Part shown: positions 19,724-28,103 of the stretch, in pieces
Numbering within the stretch: position 1 is the first letter of the stretch
Layout: each line of letters starts with the position of its first letter
NCBI RefSeq assembly: GCF_034653355.1
Contig: NZ_JAYEER010000003.1
Coordinates: forward strand, 682,001-746,000
Direction: 5' to 3'
Source of the DNA: Nitrospirillum sp034653355
Lineage (GTDB): Bacteria; Pseudomonadota; Alphaproteobacteria; Azospirillales; Azospirillaceae
DNA length: 64,000 bases
Made by a program: the position numbers and the translations under genes
Notes under the pieces: generated by a model
What the model saw: only the letters and a program-made list of their open reading frames with translations
Told to the model about the DNA's origin: nothing
Database searches by the model: none

Positions 19724-20680
19724 ATGAAGGACTTCTCCGCCCTCACCGAACAGGAGCTGCTGGCGCTGGCCGTGTCGCTGGAGGAGGAGGACGCGCGCAT
19801 CTACGATGAATTCGCCACCGGCCTGCGCGAGAATTTCCCGGAAAGCGCCAAGGTCTTCAACGCCCTGGCGGCGGAGGAGAATGGCCACCGCCATCGCCTG
19901 ATCGAGCTGTACCGCCAGCGCTTCGGCGAGCATATCCCCCTGATCCGCCGCCAGGACGTGCGCGGATTCGTGCAGCGCAAGCCGGTGTGGCTGGCCCGCC
20001 CGCTGTCGCTGGAAACGGTGCGCCAGCAGGCCGAACTGATGGAGGCGGAGACCAAGCGCTTCTACACCCGCGCCGCCCGCCGCTCCACCGACGCCGCCAT
20101 CCGCCAGTTGCTGGGCGACCTGGCGGATGAGGAACGCCGCCATGAGGCGCGGGCGGAGCAGCTGGAATCCCGCCTGGTGACGCCCGAGGTGCGGGAGGAG
20201 GAGCACGCGTCGGAGCGGCGCCTGTTCGTGCTGCAGGTGGTGCAGCCGGGCCTGGCGGGCCTGATGGACGGGTCCGTCTCCACCCTGGCGCCGCTGTTCG
20301 CCGCCGCCTTCGCCACCCACGACACCTGGCAGACCTTCCTGGTGGGCATCGCCTCGGCCGTGGGGGCCGGCATCAGCATGGGCTTCGCCGAAGCGCTGTC
20401 GGATGACGGCAGCTTGACCGGACGAGGCAGCCCCTGGCTGCGCGGCCTGGTCTGCGGCGTCATGACCGCCGTGGGCGGCCTGGGTCACACCCTGCCCTAC
20501 CTGATCCCCCATTTCTGGACGGCCACGGCCGCGGCGGCGGCCGTCGTGGCGGTGGAACTGGGCGTCATCTCCTGGATCCGCAACCGCTATATGGACACGA
20601 CCTTCCTGGCCGCCGCCTTCCAAGTCATCATCGGCGGCCTGCTGGTGTTCGCGACCGGGATTTTAATCGGAAGCGCCTAG
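19724..20680 (+). CDS. mbfA: membrane-bound ferritin / VIT1-family iron exporter
   Basis: A 318-residue fusion of an N-terminal ferritin-like four-helix domain (residues about 1-150) and a C-terminal VIT1-type membrane domain. Iron-ligand residues lie in LEEEDARIYDEF, AAEENGHRHRL, MEAETKRFY and LADEERRHEARAE. The membrane part contains GLAGLMDGSVSTLAPLFAAAF. MbfA exports iron in alphaproteobacteria such as Bradyrhizobium and Agrobacterium and is typically controlled by Irr; I could not find a convincing Irr box upstream. The start at 19724 matches the family N-terminus (MKDFSALTEQELL); an ATG at 19670 is possible. Confidence 0.93.
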   Translation: MKDFSALTEQELLALAVSLEEEDARIYDEFATGLRENFPESAKVFNALAAEENGHRHRLIELYRQRFGEHIPLIRRQDVRGFVQRKPVWLARPLSLETVRQQAELMEAETKRFYTRAARRSTDAAIRQLLGDLADEERRHEARAEQLESRLVTPEVREEEHASERRLFVLQVVQPGLAGLMDGSVSTLAPLFAAAFATHDTWQTFLVGIASAVGAGISMGFAEALSDDGSLTGRGSPWLRGLVCGVMTAVGGLGHTLPYLIPHFWTATAAAAAVVAVELGVISWIRNRYMDTTFLAAAFQVIIGGLLVFATGILIGSA

Positions 20681-20726
20681 TTTTCACTTGTTCCCAAGCA
20701 ACCGGACGCCAGGCGCCTCAATTCCG

Positions 20727-20785
20727 TAGGCCGCGACCGCGGCCGCCGGAGTGAGCACCGCAGGACGCAACGAGAAAGCCAAGGG
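20727..20785. repeat. structured intergenic repeat, copy A
   Basis: TAGGCCGCGACCGCGGCC folds as GGCCGC-GACC-GCGGCC and is followed by GCCGGAGTGAGCACCGC and, later, ACGAGAAAGCCAAG. The same order of blocks occurs at 62788-62883, where the stem is GGACAC-GACC-GTGTCC: two base pairs differ in a compensated way while the loop and the downstream block stay the same. It lies between the mbfA and histidine-kinase stop codons, both of which point toward it. Confidence 0.65.
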
Positions 20786-20817
20786 GTGGATCTCCCCGCC
20801 GGCGCTTGACGAACAAA

Positions 20818-23800
20818 TCAAGCCGCCGCGATAGGGACCGGGTAGTCGCGGGCCAGCGCGGCCCAGGAGGCGGGGGCGACGCCGACGATGGCGGCGACCA
20901 GTTGGCGGGCCTCTTCGGCGTCGTCCTCGATACAGGCCTGTTCCAGCGACTGCGCCAGGTACTGCAGGCGACGCAGGCCCAGATTGCCCACGGTGGAGAT
21001 CAGGCTGTGCGCCTCGCGCCGCGCCTCGGACAGGTTGCCAGCGGCGACCAGCCCGGCGGTGCGGGCGATGCGGGCCTGGCCGAAGCTGACGAATTCCCGC
21101 ACCATGTCCACCGTGCCCTCACGCCCGGCCAGATCCACCAGCTTGGCCAGCGGCTCGCCATCGAACAGGGGCTGGTCGGCCATGGGAAAGCCGTCGCTGG
21201 GCCCAGCCATGGGCGGCGGCGGCTCCGCGCCGCCCTGGTCGGCCGGCGCCGCGACCCCACCCGTCCAACGGGCCACCAGATCCAGGAAACGGCCCTGGTC
21301 GAAGGGCTTGGACACATAATCGTCCATGCCGGCGGCCAAGTACTCCTCCCGCATGCCCACCATGGCGTTGGCGGTCATGGCGATGACCGGCACGCGGCGG
21401 CCCGGCGGCTCGCCGGCGCGGATACGGCGCGTGGCCTCCAGCCCGTCCAGGCCAGCCATCTGGATGTCCATCAGCACCAGATCCACCGGCGGCTGGCCCA
21501 GGGCGATGGCGGCACCGGCGGCGCCCTCGCTGGCCAGTTCCACGGCATAGCCTTCGGTGCGCAGCATCATCTCAGTCAGGCGGGCGTTGATGCTGTTGTC
21601 CTCCACCACCAGCACGCGGCGGCCCGCGCCACGCTTGGGCGCCGTCGGCCGGGGCGCCGCCGCCTCGGCCGGGGCGGGCACTTGGGCCGGCAACCGCGGC
21701 AAGGTCAGGTCGATGGTGAAGGTGCTGCCTCGGCCGGGCGTGCTGTCCAGGGTGATGGTGCCGCCCATCAGCGTCACCAGTTCACGGCAAATGGACAGGC
21801 CAAGGCCGCTGCCGCCATAGCGCTGGGTGATGCCGTCGTCACCCTGGACGAAGCGGTTGAACAGCCGCGCCTGCTGGTCCGCCGTCACGCCGATGCCGGT
21901 GTCGCGCACGGTCAGCACGACACGTGCGTCGCGCGGGCCCGCGGTGTCCGGCGCCGGCGCGATCTCGAACACCTCGGCCGTCAGCTGAATCTGGCCCTTG
22001 TCGGTGAACTTCACCGCATTGCCCAGCAGGTTCAGCAGCAGCTGGCGCAGGCGGCGGGCGTCGCCGTGGAAAGTGGCCGCGGCCTCGGGCGCGATGCGCG
22101 TGTTGAGCGACAGTCCTTTGGCCCGGGCCTGCCCCTCCATCAGGCGCGCGGCTTCCGTCACCACCGCGGCCAGCTGGAAGTCCGTCGCCATCAGGACCAC
22201 CCGCCCCGCCTCGAGCTTCGACAGGTCCAGCAGGTCGTCCACCAACAGCAGCAGGGCCTGGGCGCTGTCGCGGATGATGGCGGCCAAATCGCGCTGCAAG
22301 GGCGCCAACGGCTCCGCCGCCAGCAGCTGTATCGCCCCGATGATACCGTTCAGCGGCGTACGAATCTCGTGGCTGGTGGCGGTCAGGAAGGCGGATTTGG
22401 CGGCGTTGGCCTCCTCCGCCACGCGGCGCGCCTGCTCCAACTCGGCGGCGGCCACCGCCAGGGTGTCGCGGGCGGCGCGCAGTTCCTCCTCCTGTCGCAC
22501 CCGTTCGGTGACGTCGCGGGCGGCGGAGATCAGCAGGGGCGTGCCGTCATCACCCCGGGTGAGGGAGATGATGGTCTCCAGCCAGATCCAGCGGCCATCC
22601 TTGTGGCGCAGGCGGAAACGGGCGGAAACGCCGCCGGCCAGATCCCCCGAGGTGTCCATGCCGTCACCGACCGTTGCCGAACCCGCCCGCGAGGCCGCCG
22701 CCGACAGCGCATCCAGGGTGGCGTCGATGGCATGGTCGTCCGGATGGCGCAGGTCCGACAGCGGCAGTCGCGTGAACTCCGCCACGTCGTAACCCAGGAT
22801 GCGTTCCACCGAGGGAGAGACATAGAGGCGGGTGCCATCGGGCCGGGTCAGCAGGATGATGTCGCTGGCGCGGGCGGCCAGCAGGCGGAAACGGGCCTCG
22901 CTTTCCTCCAGCGCGTTGCGCGCCTCCACCAGGGCGGTGATATCGCGGCCGGCGCCGCGCCAGCCCCGGATGGCGCCGTCGGCGTCATAAAGCGGCCGCC
23001 CGGACAGCACGATGTGATAGCGCCGGCCGCTGGGGTGGCTGACGACATAGCGCAGATCGCGGAATTCCTGCTTGTCGGCGCCACCAGCCAGGGCGGCGGC
23101 CGTCTCGGGCGTGGGGGTCAGCCCCCCCATCTGCTTCTGCCCCACCATGCGCAAGGGATCGAGACCGATGGATCGCACCCCGGGGGAGACATAGGTCAGC
23201 CGCCGGTCCGGATCCGCCTCCCAATACCAGTCGGTGGACACGTCGATCAGGTCGCGGAAGCGCACCTCGCGCTCCGCCAGGTCGGCCGCCCCCTGTTCCA
23301 GGTTGTAGGCCATGGTGTTGATGGCCCGGGCCAGCACGGCGAATTCCGCGTCGGCCGCGCGCTCCGGCGCGCGAACGCCCCGCTCGCCACGACCGATGCG
23401 ATCCACCACCCGGGTCAGGGTGCTGAGGCGGCTCATGACCGAGGTCTCCACCGCGAAGATGCCCAGCAGCAGGGCGGTGGCGGCCACCGCCGCCAGACCC
23501 ACCATGCTGCGCCAGAAATCTTCGTCCGCCTCACCCACCGCCTCGGCCCGCGGTAGGCTGACCACCACGCGGGCGTTGATGCCCTGCAGGGTGCCGAAGC
23601 CGATGATGCGCGGCACGCCGTCCAGCCCCGCCGACAGCAGCGTGCCGGTGGGCTGAGTGAACAGCTGCGACACCAGGGCGCTGTCCAGCCGCTGGCCCGT
23701 CAGGGTGGCGCCCGGCTGCCCGGCCCCCACGGGGGCGGCCGGGCCGTCCACCTGGGGAACCTCCTGGGGGGCCGCCGGAAGGGACGCCTGCGCTGGGCCG

Positions 23801-24420
23801 GGGTAGCGCACCAGCACCTCGCCCTGGGCGTCGACGATGGCGAACAGGCCATTGGGCATGTCGGCCGCCATGGCCGCGAGGCGCCCTGCCCAGTTCAGCC
23901 GCATGCTGGCCCGGGCCACGGCCTTGACCTGCCCGTCCGGGCCCAGGATGGGGCGGGCCATGGCCAGGATGGGCGCCTGCGTGGTCCGGCCTATCATATA
24001 GTCGCTGAGCGTGGTCCGCCCGGTGCGCACCGCCTCCTTGAAATAGGGGCGGTCACCGGCATAGGCGGCGGCCGGTGGATTGCTGGTGGAGGCGCAGATC
24101 GTGGTGCCGTCGGGCCGCGAAAGGAAGACGTTGGCGATCCAAGGTTCCGCCGCCTTCAGGCGGATCAGGTCGCCGGCGCAGTCGCCGGCCGACAGATCCA
24201 CCTCCTGCAGGGCCACGGTTTCCACCAGGTGTCCCAACTGCTCCACCAGCACCCGGTGTTCCTCTTCCGCCACCTGGGCCAAGATGCGGACATGCGCGCG
24301 GGCGGCCGTGACCGCCGCCTGACGCCGGGATTGGCCTTCCACCACCATCAGCGCCGCCAGGGCGCCGATGACAGCCACCAGCAGCAACAGCAGCCTGCTG
24401 CGCAGTCCCGGTAGCCGCAT
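20818..24420 (-). CDS. hybrid sensor histidine kinase with REC and Hpt domains
   Basis: A 1200-residue inner-membrane sensor. Order: a membrane helix (residues about 8-28), a large periplasmic Cache-like sensor, a second helix (near 305-325), HAMP, two PAS domains (FRDLIDVSTDWYWEADPD; FRLLAARASDIILLTRPDG) with PAC segments, HisKA with SHEIRTPLNG (His near 683), HATPase with GSGLGLSICRELVTLMGG, a receiver starting VLVVEDNSINARLTEMML with the phospho-Asp in LVLMDIQMAG (near 983), and a C-terminal Hpt with AHSLISTVGNLG (His near 1136). The whole phosphorelay except the final response regulator is in one chain. The ATG at 24420 follows GAGGGG. No cognate regulator is adjacent. Confidence 0.93.
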   Translation of the reverse strand: MRLPGLRSRLLLLLVAVIGALAALMVVEGQSRRQAAVTAARAHVRILAQVAEEEHRVLVEQLGHLVETVALQEVDLSAGDCAGDLIRLKAAEPWIANVFLSRPDGTTICASTSNPPAAAYAGDRPYFKEAVRTGRTTLSDYMIGRTTQAPILAMARPILGPDGQVKAVARASMRLNWAGRLAAMAADMPNGLFAIVDAQGEVLVRYPGPAQASLPAAPQEVPQVDGPAAPVGAGQPGATLTGQRLDSALVSQLFTQPTGTLLSAGLDGVPRIIGFGTLQGINARVVVSLPRAEAVGEADEDFWRSMVGLAAVAATALLLGIFAVETSVMSRLSTLTRVVDRIGRGERGVRAPERAADAEFAVLARAINTMAYNLEQGAADLAEREVRFRDLIDVSTDWYWEADPDRRLTYVSPGVRSIGLDPLRMVGQKQMGGLTPTPETAAALAGGADKQEFRDLRYVVSHPSGRRYHIVLSGRPLYDADGAIRGWRGAGRDITALVEARNALEESEARFRLLAARASDIILLTRPDGTRLYVSPSVERILGYDVAEFTRLPLSDLRHPDDHAIDATLDALSAAASRAGSATVGDGMDTSGDLAGGVSARFRLRHKDGRWIWLETIISLTRGDDGTPLLISAARDVTERVRQEEELRAARDTLAVAAAELEQARRVAEEANAAKSAFLTATSHEIRTPLNGIIGAIQLLAAEPLAPLQRDLAAIIRDSAQALLLLVDDLLDLSKLEAGRVVLMATDFQLAAVVTEAARLMEGQARAKGLSLNTRIAPEAAATFHGDARRLRQLLLNLLGNAVKFTDKGQIQLTAEVFEIAPAPDTAGPRDARVVLTVRDTGIGVTADQQARLFNRFVQGDDGITQRYGGSGLGLSICRELVTLMGGTITLDSTPGRGSTFTIDLTLPRLPAQVPAPAEAAAPRPTAPKRGAGRRVLVVEDNSINARLTEMMLRTEGYAVELASEGAAGAAIALGQPPVDLVLMDIQMAGLDGLEATRRIRAGEPPGRRVPVIAMTANAMVGMREEYLAAGMDDYVSKPFDQGRFLDLVARWTGGVAAPADQGGAEPPPPMAGPSDGFPMADQPLFDGEPLAKLVDLAGREGTVDMVREFVSFGQARIARTAGLVAAGNLSEARREAHSLISTVGNLGLRRLQYLAQSLEQACIEDDAEEARQLVAAIVGVAPASWAALARDYPVPIAAA

Positions 24421-25072
24421 CACCCCTCACCGTCCGCGCGCCGCATGCCCTTGCCCCCGATTACAGCCGACAAGCCCCCGGAAGGGCGCGCCCGACAGCT
24501 ATATTAGGGCCGTCCGTCGACCCCGCCAAGAGTGGGCGCCCGCGCGACGGTTGGCGATTGGGTGGTAGGGACGCCCCCCTTCACCACTTGGTGGCGACGT
24601 CCCCTTTACCGCGCGCCCCGCCGCTCATTCCACGTTACCGCGATGGCCATGTCGGGCCTGTCGGCCAGAAGGTCGGCGGCGCCGTCGCGCCACACTTCTG
24701 ATTCGCTCGAATTCCTGATCAACAGGTCAAGATTTCATCATTCTGCAACACTTGGCCCAACACAGATGTCCGACGCATCTGCATAAATATTTATCATGCT
24801 GAAAAACAAAGATTTTTAAGCCTATTCCGCGCAAAAAAGCTGCGCTGCACTTTGTCGCGCCCCCTGCGTGATATGTGCTTTGACGGCCACAGTTGGCGGC
24901 AAATCGGTGCATTTTGGTGGGGGTTCGGCAAGAAGGCCGCGCCTCTGTAATGGTGTTGTAATACGAAGAAGGGAATAAAGCGCCCGACACGGCCTCACCT
25001 GGCTGAACGAACGGGTGCGGACGGGTGTGTGGCTGACCGAACGACGAACGATCCAAATTCTGGGGGCAATCG
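24421..25072. other. long divergent intergenic region
   Basis: About 650 bases between the divergent histidine kinase and TBDR genes. The right part (about 24710-24980) is clearly AT-richer than the coding DNA and should hold the TBDR promoter and a long leader. A nested hairpin (GGGACG at 24568-24573 with CGTCCC at 24598-24603, inner CACCA/TGGTG) is visible. Short open frames here look spurious. I find no recognisable riboswitch or Fur-type box. Confidence 0.45.
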
Positions 25073-27526
25073 ATGAAGAAGCTTAATCGCGCGCAGGCGC
25101 CGGGGCGCCGCTACGCCACTTTCCTGAAGCTTGGCACGGGCATGATCGCCCTCGCGACCGCCACCGCCTGGGTCGCTCCGGCGCTGGCGCAGTCCACGGC
25201 GTCGCAGATGGATGAGATCATCATCACCGGCGCGCGCCAGCAGCCGCAGATTGGCGGCCTGATCCAGGCCGAGACGGCGCCCAAGGCTCGTTCCACCGTC
25301 GACCAGAAATACCTGTCCACCGAAACCGCCGGCCAGTCCGTCCTGCAAGCCATCAACATGCTGCCCGGCGTGAACTTCACCAACAGTGACGCCTATGGTT
25401 CATCCGGCGGCAGCATTCGCATCCGCGGTTTCGACGGCAACCGTGTGTCGTTCACCTTCGACGGCATTCCGCTGAACGACACCGGCAACTACGCCATCTA
25501 TTCCAACCAGGTGATTGACGCCGAGCTGGTCAACCAAGCCACCGTCAACATCGGCACCACGGACGTCGACAGCCCCACCGCTTCGGCCACCGGCGGCACC
25601 ATCAATGTCCAGACGCGCAAGCCGCGCGATGAACTGGGCATGGAGACGAAACTGTCCTTCGGCAGCAACAACTTCAAGCGTGTCTTCGCCGTGCTGGATA
25701 CCGGCGATTTCGGTCCCGGCAACCGCACCTCGGCCTTCGTCGCCGCCTCGTACCAGGACTACGACAAGTTCAAGGGCCCGGGCGACCTGCAGAAGAAGCA
25801 GGTGAACGGTCGCATTTACGAAGATCTGGGCGGCGGCGACTTCATCAGCGTGGCCGCACACTACAACGAAAACCGCAACTTCAGCTACAACACCGGCACC
25901 CGCAACAACTACGCCAGCAACTACTTCTACGACGAAGGTACCGCCTGGATCCCGCAGCCAGCGACCCCGGGCAAGGCCGATGCGGTGCCGTCGGGTGACA
26001 GCAACTACTACAAGCTGTACCAGAACCCGTCCAACACCGGGAACGTGCGCGGGCAGTCGCGCTTCCATCTCGATGACGACGTCATGCTGACCGTCGATCC
26101 CTACTTCCAGTATACGCTGGCCAACGGCGGCGGCCAGGTCAGTGTGAAGGAGAACGACCCCCGCCTGATCGGCGCCACCAAGGGCGGCAAGGGCGTGGAT
26201 CTGAACGGCGACGGCGACTTCCTGGACACCGTCATGCTGTATTCGCCCAACAACACCAACACCTTCCGCACCGGCGTCACCTCGTCCGTCATCTGGGACA
26301 TCAACGAGGACAACCGCCTGCGTGTCGGCTACACCATCGACTACGGCCGTCATCGCCAGACCAACGAGCCCACGCTGCTGGGGTCCGATGGCACTCCGCT
26401 GGACGTGTTCGGCGGCAAGTATGCCACCGCGTTCCCGGGCGGCATCTTCGCCAACGACGGCGCCCAGCTGGAACGCCGCAACCGCTATTCCATCGCCGAG
26501 CTGAACCAGGCCTCGATGGAATATGTCTACAAGGCATTCGATCAGCGGTTGACGGTCGTTCCGGCCCTGCGCCTGCCCTTCTTCCATCGTGAGCTGAACC
26601 AGTACTGCTACACCTATTCCACAGCGCCGAGCGGCGTCTCGCTGTCGTCCAACCAGTATTGCACCAGCGGCACGCTGCCCACGACCGGCACCGTCTATAA
26701 GACGCCGTTCACGGGCACGAAGGACTTCAGCGACGCCCTGCCCAGCCTGGGCATGACGTACCAGCTGACCCAGGAACATCAGGTCTACTTCCAGTTCTCG
26801 GAAGGCTTCTCCGCGCCGCGTACGGACAACCTGTACAACGTGATCCGCGATCCCAAGGCGGTCGAGCCGGAAAAGACCTACAACCTGGAACTGGGCTACC
26901 GCTACCAGACGCAGGACCTGATCTCCTCGCTGTCGGCCTGGTACACGAAGTATGACAACCGCATCGTGTCGTCGCAGGACCCCAGCGACCCCAGCGGCAG
27001 CACCTTCATCGACCGCAGCCTGGGCCAGGTCGAGCTGTACGGCGTGTCGGCCGAAGCCGGCTTCAACATCCTGGAGAACCTGACGTTCTACGGTTCCGCC
27101 AGCTACACCCATTCCGAAGTGCTGAACGACGTCGTCAATGGCGGCATCACTTTCCACACCGCCGGCAAGATGCTGGTGGACACGCCGGAATGGATGGTCG
27201 CCAGCCGCGTCGAATATAAGCCCATCCAGAGCCTGACCATCGGCCTGGAAGGCAAGTACACCGGCGAGCGCGCGGCCTCCGACACCAACGACGAGAAGAC
27301 GACGCCGTTCTTCCTCGCCAACGCCAACGTCCGCCTGGACCTGCCGGACTTCTTCGGCATGCATGAGTCTTATCTGCAGTTTAACGTCGAAAACCTCTTC
27401 GATCGACGCTACCTGAACACCATGCCGACGACGAACAACACCTCGTACGGCACTGGCGGCAGCTTGGCTAAGTATCTGACCGGCGCCCCGCGTACCTTCA
27501 TGGGCACCATCGCCACGAAGTTCTGA
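25073..27526 (+). CDS. TonB-dependent outer-membrane receptor
   Basis: An 817-residue outer-membrane receptor for energised uptake of a scarce substrate. It has a long signal peptide (cleavage probably after PALAQ, near residue 40), a TonB-box-like DEIIITGARQ, a plug with LPGVNFTNSDAYGSSGGSIR and IRGFDGNRVSFTFDGIPLND, and a 22-strand-type barrel ending in the usual aromatic residue (TIATKF). The barrel has Tyr/Asn-rich strands such as PEKTYNLELGYRYQTQDLIS. The ligand is not evident; no transporter or FecIR-type sensor sits next to it. A long upstream region and a strong terminator frame it as a single-gene unit. Confidence 0.93.
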   Translation: MKKLNRAQAPGRRYATFLKLGTGMIALATATAWVAPALAQSTASQMDEIIITGARQQPQIGGLIQAETAPKARSTVDQKYLSTETAGQSVLQAINMLPGVNFTNSDAYGSSGGSIRIRGFDGNRVSFTFDGIPLNDTGNYAIYSNQVIDAELVNQATVNIGTTDVDSPTASATGGTINVQTRKPRDELGMETKLSFGSNNFKRVFAVLDTGDFGPGNRTSAFVAASYQDYDKFKGPGDLQKKQVNGRIYEDLGGGDFISVAAHYNENRNFSYNTGTRNNYASNYFYDEGTAWIPQPATPGKADAVPSGDSNYYKLYQNPSNTGNVRGQSRFHLDDDVMLTVDPYFQYTLANGGGQVSVKENDPRLIGATKGGKGVDLNGDGDFLDTVMLYSPNNTNTFRTGVTSSVIWDINEDNRLRVGYTIDYGRHRQTNEPTLLGSDGTPLDVFGGKYATAFPGGIFANDGAQLERRNRYSIAELNQASMEYVYKAFDQRLTVVPALRLPFFHRELNQYCYTYSTAPSGVSLSSNQYCTSGTLPTTGTVYKTPFTGTKDFSDALPSLGMTYQLTQEHQVYFQFSEGFSAPRTDNLYNVIRDPKAVEPEKTYNLELGYRYQTQDLISSLSAWYTKYDNRIVSSQDPSDPSGSTFIDRSLGQVELYGVSAEAGFNILENLTFYGSASYTHSEVLNDVVNGGITFHTAGKMLVDTPEWMVASRVEYKPIQSLTIGLEGKYTGERAASDTNDEKTTPFFLANANVRLDLPDFFGMHESYLQFNVENLFDRRYLNTMPTTNNTSYGTGGSLAKYLTGAPRTFMGTIATKF

Positions 27527-27575
27527 CCGGAAAATGGGGAGGCCGGCGTCCCGGCGACGTCGGTTCCGCATAGCG

Positions 27576-27609
27576 AAAGGGGCGGCCTTCGGGTCGTCCC
27601 TTTTTCTTT
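27576..27609 (+). terminator. UUCG-loop terminator after TBDR 1
   Basis: AAAGGGGCGGCC pairs with GGTCGTCCCTTT (two G-T pairs) around a TTCG tetraloop and runs into TTTTTCTTT. It is about 50 bases past the stop. Confidence 0.9.
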
Positions 27610-28103
27610 GCGCGCACCGTTCCCGCGTGGGCGGCGCACGTCGGTGGATTGCGGCCCCACCCTCATACACCCGGCATCCGAGCGGGCCGGCGCCCGCTCT
27701 TTGGGCAATGATCACTGGTGCCCACTGATTCGGCAGCCGCGCCGGCCCGTGGCCCATCGCGCCCGCGCAACGATGCGATTTTCTGCTGTTACCGTTTGAT
27801 TTTTAATTTGCAACAGATGTGTGTCTGACAGCTCATTCTGTCGTGTGGTTATTTTTGTCCAATTTCAACATTTTTGGCGCAAGTTTATCGCTTAAGTGTA
27901 ACCAAAAAGCTACAGACATGCACGGAATCAGCCGCCCTACCCCTTGGGTCGTTGACGCATTGCTAACGTGATCGGAAAACTTCCAGCCAAGCCAAACAGA
28001 ACGCTGGGCAGAAGCGGACTGGGGAGCTGCCGCCGGAGGCTGGGAAACACGCCCCGGGCGGCGCCGAACGGGGAACAACCAATCCGAAATGGAGATGGAC
28101 TAC
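27610..28103. other. intergenic region upstream of TBDR 2
   Basis: About 490 bases with no convincing gene. Its middle (about 27780-27930) is AT-rich and probably holds the promoter. CGCTTAAGTGTAACC near 27890 shares TTAAGTGT with the region upstream of the paralogous TBDR (near 41032), a possible common control site. Confidence 0.4.

Noticed and set aside
20806..23556. 916-codon open frame on the plus strand opposite the histidine kinase
   Set aside because: It is antisense to a gene with complete HisKA, HATPase, REC and Hpt motifs. Its own translation is Gly/Gln/His/Arg-rich without any domain, as expected from GC-rich codon bias.
24568..24603. Nested hairpin upstream of TBDR 1 considered as a riboswitch
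   Set aside because: Too small and lacks any conserved aptamer features such as a cobalamin or TPP core.
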